In this document: positions 1-4,250 of the stretch, piece by piece
Numbering within the stretch: position 1 is the stretch's first letter
How the letters are laid out: every line of letters begins with the position of its first letter
DNA from: Cyanobacteria bacterium OH_CFB_184
GTDB taxonomy: Bacteria; Cyanobacteriota; Vampirovibrionia; Gastranaerophilales; Gastranaerophilaceae
Direction: 5' to 3'
Length of the DNA: 6,479 nucleotides
NCBI GenBank assembly: GCA_023414155.1
Contig: JAEZOG010000028.1
Coordinates: 1 to 6,479, forward strand
Translations under genes and position numbers: made by a program
The notes under the pieces: generated by a model
What the model was told of the DNA's origin: nothing
What the model saw: the letters and a program-made list of their open reading frames with translations, nothing else
The model's database searches: none

Positions 1-631
1 GTGCCGTTCTACTAATTGCATCTTGAGATCTTGGAGTATTTATGTGGCCGATATTCGAAGTTGAATTAAGTATACCCTCTAAAATACTTCTGCAATTAGT
101 AAAAAATAACGGTTCGAAATTAGCAGATTCGACTTTGAGATTAGACTTGATTCTATCAGGCAAAACAACCGGTTGACGTATCGCAAAATCACGATCATCA
201 AAGTTCATAGCAGTATAAACATTATCGTATTTTTTGAAAACATCAATTAACTTGCTATCACTATTAGTTGAACTTTTAAGCGACTTAACAAAAAGCAAGT
301 CAAAAGCAATTGCAGAAGGTTTCTGAGCCTCCACATAATCTACAAATTGAGCATACACTTCTCTTGGAACAGGCCATTCACCATATTTTTCCACCAGATA
401 TTCGTAACTTGCATCATCAATTGACGCAATTAAAATATCTTTAGAAGCAGTTCTTGAATCTGCAGTCACAACCTGCCTTAAATCAAAAGTTTTTGACTCC
501 ATATCAATAAGAAACCTTTTTATATTTGGAATATTGAACAATAAAATAATCAATACAAAAAGAAAAAATAGCGAAATCCCGTATAGGATCTCGCTTTTAT
601 ATTTTTTTAAAAAACTAACCAATTTATTCAT
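1..631 (-). CDS. CHASE2-domain membrane sensor protein, partial (C-terminus outside window)
   Basis: This open frame runs from an ATG at 631 off the left edge, giving 210 codons without a stop. Residues 1-14 are short and basic. Residues 15-34 form one hydrophobic helix (ILYGISLFFLFVLIILLFNI), so the rest should lie outside the cytoplasmic membrane. Residues from about 40 match the CHASE2 extracellular sensor pattern: FDLR (49-52), IASIDDAS (68-75), GEWPVPR (84-90), IAFDLLF (108-114), then NIGHINTP...DAISR (193-208), which corresponds to the family's G-h-N...D-G-h-R element. CHASE2 domains usually sit in front of an adenylate/guanylate cyclase, histidine kinase, GGDEF or Ser/Thr kinase domain after further membrane helices. 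That output part is not visible, so the signalling type is unknown. TTAAGG lies 5 nt before the ATG and supports this start. The gene follows the 41-codon small ORF by 21 nt, so the two are probably co-transcribed. CHASE2 assignment is by motif recognition only. Confidence 0.85.
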   Translation of the reverse strand, partial: MNKLVSFLKKYKSEILYGISLFFLFVLIILLFNIPNIKRFLIDMESKTFDLRQVVTADSRTASKDILIASIDDASYEYLVEKYGEWPVPREVYAQFVDYVEAQKPSAIAFDLLFVKSLKSSTNSDSKLIDVFKKYDNVYTAMNFDDRDFAIRQPVVLPDRIKSNLKVESANFEPLFFTNCRSILEGILNSTSNIGHINTPRSQDAISRTA

Positions 632-652
632 AATGACCTTAATTTATCTATT

Positions 653-778
653 TTATGAAGTTGCAACTAGACAATTTTCAGTTACAAACTTAATATTTTC
701 TTCTAGCACAGCCGTTAAAGACTCCAATTCCTGCGGATTTTGCAGAAAGTATAATAAACACTCTTCGTTAAGATTCAT
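653..778 (-). CDS. Small ORF, 41-aa acidic helical protein of unknown function
   Basis: The ATG at 778 opens 41 codons and ends with TAA at 655-653, 21 nt before the CHASE2 gene. The codon directly before the ATG is TAG, so this is the first start in frame. The product begins MNLNEECLLYFLQNPQELES, is acidic, and shows heptad-like spacing of Leu/Phe around an NPQELESL segment. It looks like a short amphipathic helical protein rather than random translation. It has two Cys, no signal peptide and no membrane helix. The N-terminal half loosely recalls the E..L..FL...P.L...L pattern of Nif11-type leader peptides, but the match is too weak to name. The ribosome binding site is weak (GAG 8 nt upstream). 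Its start overlaps the stop of the preceding micro-ORF as ATGA, which suggests translational coupling. I do not recognise a family. Confidence 0.5.
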   Translation of the reverse strand: MNLNEECLLYFLQNPQELESLTAVLEENIKFVTENCLVATS

Positions 779-840
779 CTAGGATTACTCATTTGAACTA
801 CCATAGGTTCTATTCTTGCAAAATTTTTTCGTTCAAACAT
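775..840 (-). CDS. Possible 21-aa micro-ORF coupled to the 41-aa small ORF
   Basis: An ATG at 840 gives 21 codons (MFERKNFARIEPMVVQMSNPR) and ends in a TGA at 777-775 that overlaps the ATG of the next small ORF (ATGA). AGGG lies 3 nt upstream of the ATG, which is close for a ribosome binding site. The same frame is open for 45 codons all the way back to the leuD stop codon. The true extent could therefore be longer with a non-ATG start, or this could be a broken gene or chance. The product is basic, unlike the acidic product after it. No family is recognised. The only support is the overlap arrangement and the open frame. Confidence 0.2.
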   Translation of the reverse strand: MFERKNFARIEPMVVQMSNPR

Positions 841-912
841 CAACCCTAAGGTGAATTTACTAGGCTTAAACCATACAATAAAAGTATGATAAGTTGGTTT
901 TTTATACTCTTG
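779..912. other. Intergenic stretch between leuD-like gene and small ORF
   Basis: This AT-rich spacer separates the dehydratase operon from the small ORF and CHASE2 gene. It contains a short hairpin (CATAC 872-876, GTATG 884-888, 7-nt loop). Read on the minus strand this is followed by TTTAAGCC rather than a U-run, so it is not a good terminator for the operon. I see no strong sigma-70 promoter on the minus strand. The best candidate, TTGAAC-17-ATAGAA, has a poor -10. Transcription may run from leuD into the small ORF and CHASE2 gene. Confidence 0.4.
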
Positions 913-1413
913 TTATACTAGTTTAAAATCACCGTGTTTATTGATATGCTCAATCAAGCCGCCATCTTCGAGGAGTTTTATCATTACATCAGGAAGAGGA
1001 GTAAAGGTAATTTCTTCATTTTTAGTAAGGTTTTTAATTACTCCTGTTTTAATATCAACCGAAAGTTCATCCTGAGCATCAATCCTGTCTGTATCACATT
1101 CAAGAAGTAAAAGCCCAATGTTTATTGCGTTTCTGTAAAAAATTCTTGCAAATGATTTTGCAATAACAGCGCTTACACCTGATAATTTAATAATTTGAGG
1201 TGCGTGCTCTCTTGATGAACCTAAACCAAAATTGCTTCCTGCAACAACAAAATCGCCTTTATTCATATTTGAAGCGAAATTTGGATCAGCATCTTCTAAA
1301 ACGTGTTTTGCAAACTCAGGCAGGTTAGAACGCAAGTGGAACAAACGGCCGGGTGCTATGTGATCTGTTGATATATTATCTGGAAACTTCCAGGCTTTTC
1401 CTTTTAAAGTCAT
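913..1413 (-). CDS. leuD: 3-isopropylmalate dehydratase/homoaconitase-type hydro-lyase, small subunit
   Basis: This 166-aa protein is the swivel-domain subunit that pairs with the [4Fe-4S] large subunit encoded just upstream to dehydrate and rehydrate a tricarboxylic or isopropylmalate substrate. Visible motifs are the N-terminal ISTDHIAPGR (14-23), GSNFGLGSSREHAP (59-72, the substrate-phosphate/carboxylate-like binding loop typical of this fold) and SFARIFYRNAINIGL (87-101). Length is normal for the short archaeal/clostridial LeuD-HacB type (about 160-170 aa), not the ~200-aa proteobacterial LeuD. The specificity loop reads HLRS (26-29). An Arg in this position is associated with homoaconitase in methanogens, whereas isopropylmalate isomerases usually carry a hydrophobic residue. 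The substrate is therefore more likely homocitrate or citrate than isopropylmalate; leuD is used here as a family name only. The ATG is supported by TAAGGAG with 7-nt spacing, 14 nt after the large-subunit stop. Confidence is high for the family and moderate for the substrate. Confidence 0.93.
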   Translation of the reverse strand: MTLKGKAWKFPDNISTDHIAPGRLFHLRSNLPEFAKHVLEDADPNFASNMNKGDFVVAGSNFGLGSSREHAPQIIKLSGVSAVIAKSFARIFYRNAINIGLLLLECDTDRIDAQDELSVDIKTGVIKNLTKNEEITFTPLPDVMIKLLEDGGLIEHINKHGDFKLV

Positions 1414-1420
1414 TAAAATA

Positions 1421-1427
1421 CTCCTTA
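1421..1427 (-). promoter_or_regulatory. Ribosome binding site of the small dehydratase subunit
   Basis: TAAGGAG, read on the minus strand, begins directly after the large-subunit stop codon and lies 7 nt before the small-subunit ATG. It is a near-consensus site, so the small subunit can be translated independently at a good rate. Confidence 0.85.
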
Positions 1428-2681
1428 CTACATAATCTCTTGAGGGTTAGCGATATATCCCTTTATTGCGCTATAAGCAGCTACTGCAGGGGATGATAAA
1501 TAGATGAAACCTAAAGTATTACCCATTCTTCCCTGAAAGTTTCTATTTTGAGTAGCCAGGCACACTTCGCCATCTCCAAGAATTCCGCCGTGAACACCTA
1601 CACAAGGTCCGCATCCTGGGGCACTAACTGAAGCTCCGGCTTCAACTAATGTCTTAATCAAACCTTCTTCAATAGCTTGAACATAAACTTCCTTAGAAGC
1701 AGGAACAACTAATAATCTGACGTCAGGATTTACTTCTTTGCCTTTTAGTATTGAAGCTGCAATTCTTAAATCTTCGATTCTTCCATTCGTGCAAGTACCA
1801 ATAAACACTTGTTGCACTTTAACATCAGATAATTCGCTTACAGGTTTGGTATTATCAACCGTATGAGGACAAGAAATTGTTGGCTCAAGATTAGAAACAT
1901 CTATTTCTATTGTTCTTTCATACTCTGCATCGAAGTCTGGTTTTAGTTCTACAAATTTATCTTCTCTTCCTCGTTGTTTTAGATATTCTCTGGTTTTATC
2001 ATCTGTAGAGAATAAACCAACTTTTGCGCCTGCTTCAACAGCCATATTAGATAAAGTAAATCTATCTGCCATAGTCATATTATCAACAGTCGGTCCAGAA
2101 AACTCTAAAGCTTTATATGTAGCACCATCAGCGCCTATCAAACCGATAAGATGTAAAATCAAATCTTTCGCGCTAACACCTTTTGCAAATTCACCACTAA
2201 CGATGATTTTGTATGTTTGAGGAACTTTGATCCAGGTTTTTCCAAGAGCCATAGCTACAGCAATATCAGTAGAGCCCATGCCGGTAGCGAAAGCACCTAA
2301 AGCGCCTGAAGTACAAGTATGAGAGTCTGCACCTACAAGTATCTCATTAGGGTTAACAAAATCCTCAATCAATCTTTGATGGCAGACACCGCAGCCACCT
2401 TCAGAAAGGATTGCACCTGTTTCTTTTGAAAATTCTCTAAGAACCATATGCGAATTTGAAAGTTCTTTTCGAGGGCTAGGTGAAGCGTGATCTATAAAAA
2501 GTATTGTTCTGCTTGGATTTGCAAGATTTTTCTTGCCAAGTTTTTTGAATTCTTGGACTGTTAATGGACCTGTTCCATCTTGAACTGCGGCCACATCAAC
2601 TTTTGCAATACATAATTCTCCAGCTTTTACATCATATCCTGCGTGAGCGGATATAATTTTTTCTGCCAATGTTTGTCCCAT
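1428..2681 (-). CDS. leuC: 3-isopropylmalate dehydratase/homoaconitase-type hydro-lyase, large [4Fe-4S] subunit
   Basis: The 417-aa product is the iron-sulfur catalytic subunit of an aconitase-superfamily enzyme that isomerises a hydroxy-tricarboxylic acid via a cis-alkene. The three cluster ligands are visible: Cys297 in FIGTCTNGR, and Cys357 and Cys360 in APGCGPC. Other family motifs are QDGTGPL (34-40), DHASPSP (64-70), GADSHTCTSGALGAFATGMG (117-136), CPHTVDN (271-277) and the substrate-arginine segment ATQNRNFQGRMG (376-387). Length matches the ~420-aa LeuC/HacA class rather than full-length aconitase. I place the start at the ATG at 2681: AAAAGGA precedes it with 8-nt spacing, and MGQTLAEKI is the usual N-terminus. 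An upstream TTG at 2711 in the same frame has no ribosome binding site. The gene follows the synthase by 31 nt and precedes the small subunit by 14 nt. Given the neighbouring synthase, homocitrate or citrate is the likely substrate. True LeuC activity cannot be excluded. Confidence 0.94.
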   Translation of the reverse strand: MGQTLAEKIISAHAGYDVKAGELCIAKVDVAAVQDGTGPLTVQEFKKLGKKNLANPSRTILFIDHASPSPRKELSNSHMVLREFSKETGAILSEGGCGVCHQRLIEDFVNPNEILVGADSHTCTSGALGAFATGMGSTDIAVAMALGKTWIKVPQTYKIIVSGEFAKGVSAKDLILHLIGLIGADGATYKALEFSGPTVDNMTMADRFTLSNMAVEAGAKVGLFSTDDKTREYLKQRGREDKFVELKPDFDAEYERTIEIDVSNLEPTISCPHTVDNTKPVSELSDVKVQQVFIGTCTNGRIEDLRIAASILKGKEVNPDVRLLVVPASKEVYVQAIEEGLIKTLVEAGASVSAPGCGPCVGVHGGILGDGEVCLATQNRNFQGRMGNTLGFIYLSSPAVAAYSAIKGYIANPQEIM

Positions 2682-2689
2682 TATATTTG

Positions 2690-2696
2690 TCCTTTT
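2690..2696 (-). promoter_or_regulatory. Ribosome binding site deciding the large-subunit start
   Basis: AAAAGGA on the minus strand lies 8 nt before the ATG at 2681. It would fall inside the coding region if the upstream TTG at 2711 were used, and no comparable site precedes that TTG. This favours the shorter 417-aa product. Confidence 0.7.
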
Positions 2697-2712
2697 ACTA
2701 TCTGTTTTCAAA

Positions 2713-4017
2713 CTATACTATTGATTTTGATTCTGTGATAATAGATGATTCCACACGTTTTTTTAGTTCGCCTGTTGGCATATAGTATGGAGTCACTGTC
2801 ATTATTTTTGCAGCTATATCAGGGTAGTAATATATAAATTTAAGTTCACTATCCGTCAATGGCAGTTGAGTATGAACGTTAGCGTATCTTGCAAGCTCAA
2901 GAATGTTTCTTGCTTCATCTTCATCATGGAATTCCAATTCTAAAGATTCATATACGTTTCTAAATCCTTTGATACCGCCATATTCACCAACAGTAATCAT
3001 ACGACCTGTTTCGATGATTTCAGGTTCACCTCTGCCTAACTCTTCAAAGTCATATAACTCATAATTTCTTCTGTCTTTTAATGCACCATCTGCGTGAATA
3101 CCTGACTCGTGCGCAAAAGCATTATCTCCAACAGCAGGCTGGTTTATAGCGATAGGAACACCAAAAGCATAAGAAGTATATTTAGCTAATTTCCAAGCTT
3201 TTGAAAGATCAATCTGTTCATCCAGCTGGTATTTTCCACCAAATCCGCTTGATTTTGTAATAGCTAAAATACAAGAAACTAAATCAGCGTTTCCAGCTCT
3301 TTCTCCCATTCCGTTGATGGCAGTATTGATATATGCATCGACTCCAGCATCTATAGCGGCTTTCGCCCCCATAACTGAACAAGCTACGCCCATTCCCAGG
3401 TCATTATGGAAGTGCATTTCAACAGCCATTTGAGATTCTTTTGCGATTGTATAAATTCTGTCATATGCAGTTTGAGGATCATCATAACCTAATGTATCAC
3501 AGTATCTAAACCTGTGAGCTCCGTGTTTTTTGCACTCTTTTGCATATTTAACTAAGTAATCCAAGTCACTTCTTGAAGCATCTTCAGCATTTACACCGAT
3601 AATCTTGGCACCACAGGTAACAGCAGCCTCAACAGCCTCAATTGTCATATTCAGAATATCATCACAATTTTTTCTGCCTTGATATTTACCATTAATCATT
3701 TGCTCTGAAGTTGACTGTGATAAATTAACATACTTTAGTCTGGAAAGATTCTGAAAAGATTGCACAACGTCAGATGCCATTGCGCGCATCCAACCGGACA
3801 ATTTTGTTTTACGTATCACCCCTCTATCAACCAACTCCAGGTTACCACTTAAATAATTAAGCTCGTGCTGTGTTGTAGGGAATCCGAACTCCGATTGAGT
3901 GATACCCATGTCGTCTAACATTAAATTTATGATAGTTTTTTGAAGTTTTGCCAACCCCAATCTTGAGGTCTGAACCCCGTCTCTATTAGTTACATCAACG
4001 ATATAAATTTTGCCCAT
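2713..4017 (-). CDS. Homocitrate synthase / Re-citrate synthase-type DRE-TIM acyltransferase
   Basis: This 434-aa enzyme belongs to the HMGL-like (DRE-TIM metallolyase) family that condenses acetyl-CoA with a 2-oxo acid. Visible active-site elements are VTNRDGVQTS (9-18; catalytic Arg12, metal-binding Asp13), MHFHND (201-206; metal ligands His202 and His204), the glycine/Asn loop NGMGERAGNADL (235-246) and FAHESGIHADG (301-311). RFRYCDTLG (169-177) resembles the R-[FY]-CDT-[LV]-G segment of NifV-type homocitrate synthases. At 434 aa it lacks the ~120-aa LeuA regulatory domain of 2-isopropylmalate synthase, arguing against leucine synthesis. The N-terminal TNRDGVQTS differs from the usual TLRDGEQ and, as I remember it, is shared with clostridial Re-citrate synthases. 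The product could be homocitrate (from 2-oxoglutarate) or citrate (from oxaloacetate). It is the first gene of an operon with the hydro-lyase subunits, which would isomerise either product. The ATG at 4017 has GGTGA 3 nt upstream. Family certain; substrate undecided. Confidence 0.92.
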   Translation of the reverse strand: MGKIYIVDVTNRDGVQTSRLGLAKLQKTIINLMLDDMGITQSEFGFPTTQHELNYLSGNLELVDRGVIRKTKLSGWMRAMASDVVQSFQNLSRLKYVNLSQSTSEQMINGKYQGRKNCDDILNMTIEAVEAAVTCGAKIIGVNAEDASRSDLDYLVKYAKECKKHGAHRFRYCDTLGYDDPQTAYDRIYTIAKESQMAVEMHFHNDLGMGVACSVMGAKAAIDAGVDAYINTAINGMGERAGNADLVSCILAITKSSGFGGKYQLDEQIDLSKAWKLAKYTSYAFGVPIAINQPAVGDNAFAHESGIHADGALKDRRNYELYDFEELGRGEPEIIETGRMITVGEYGGIKGFRNVYESLELEFHDEDEARNILELARYANVHTQLPLTDSELKFIYYYPDIAAKIMTVTPYYMPTGELKKRVESSIITESKSIV

Positions 4018-4054
4018 AAATCACCACTTCTATTCTATTTCATGTTCAAATTAT

Positions 4055-4083
4055 ATTATACTATATTTTTCTGATAATTTTAA
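4055..4083 (-). promoter_or_regulatory. Candidate sigma-70 promoter of the synthase-hydro-lyase operon
   Basis: On the minus strand a perfect TATAAT (4060-4055) sits 17 bp after TTAAAA (4083-4078, 4 of 6 consensus bases). A second, overlapping TATAAT begins 5 bp further on. Transcription would start near 4045-4050, leaving a leader of about 30 nt with no room for an attenuator or riboswitch. A second candidate lies further upstream: TTGGTG (4120-4115), 17 bp, TATAAG (4097-4092). Confidence 0.5.
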
Positions 4084-4160
4084 ATTCTCATCTTATAGAA
4101 AAATTCAAATAGCCCACCAAGATAACCGTTTTTGGTAATGATTAATAAGCATTTTCACCC

Positions 4161-4193
4161 CCATAATTCATACATAACAAATCCATAAGTTAT
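4161..4193 (+). repeat. Three 11-bp direct repeats with CATAA core upstream of the SLH gene
   Basis: Three consecutive 11-mers share CATAA at positions 2-6 and AT at positions 10-11. The cores start at 4162, 4173 and 4184, exactly one helical turn apart. A further CATAA occurs at 4203 but is out of phase. Direct repeats with 11-bp period are the usual operator form of PhoB/OmpR-family response regulators, so this could be a regulator binding site for the envelope protein gene. That is inference; the region is AT-rich and the core is short. Confidence 0.4.
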
Positions 4194-4203
4194 AGGGAAA
4201 TAC

Positions 4204-4235
4204 ATAAGAAATGTAATGCCTGTATCATTTCTTAT
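4204..4235 (+). promoter_or_regulatory. Perfect 10-bp inverted repeat next to the SLH gene ribosome binding site
   Basis: ATAAGAAATG (4204-4213) is the exact reverse complement of CATTTCTTAT (4226-4235), with a 12-nt loop. The repeat ends 2 nt before the Shine-Dalgarno sequence. In RNA it would form a hairpin just 5' of the ribosome site. It could stabilise the messenger, modulate translation, or be a protein operator in DNA. It is not a terminator, because no U-run follows. Confidence 0.55.
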
Positions 4236-4237
4236 AC

Positions 4238-4244
4238 AAGGAGG
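4238..4244 (+). promoter_or_regulatory. Strong ribosome binding site of the SLH protein gene
   Basis: AAGGAGG is a full-consensus Shine-Dalgarno sequence with 6-nt spacing to the ATG at 4251. It fixes the start codon and suggests high translation, as expected for an abundant envelope protein. Confidence 0.9.
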
Positions 4245-4250
4245 AAAAAT

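Noticed and set aside
534..782. Plus-strand 82-codon open frame
   Set aside because: It lies antisense to the CHASE2 N-terminus and the 41-aa small ORF, starts inside the CHASE2 gene, has no ribosome binding site and gives a low-complexity product.
868..900. Hairpin with a nearby T-run (AAACCA/TGGTTT around CATAC/GTATG) as a terminator
   Set aside because: The T-run is on the plus strand, where no gene reads into it. On the minus strand the stem is weak and lacks a U-run after it.
2682..2711. Ten-codon N-terminal extension of the large dehydratase subunit from a TTG
   Set aside because: The TTG has no ribosome site, whereas the ATG at 2681 has AAAAGGA at good spacing and gives the usual LeuC N-terminus.
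2713..4017. 2-isopropylmalate synthase (leuA) for the synthase gene
   Set aside because: At 434 aa it lacks the C-terminal LeuA regulatory domain, and its RFRYCDTLG and TNRDGVQ motifs fit the homocitrate/Re-citrate synthase branch better.
4115..4139. Short inverted match ACCAA/TTGGT in the divergent intergenic region as an operator
   Set aside because: Only 5 bp with a 10-nt loop in AT-rich DNA; expected by chance.
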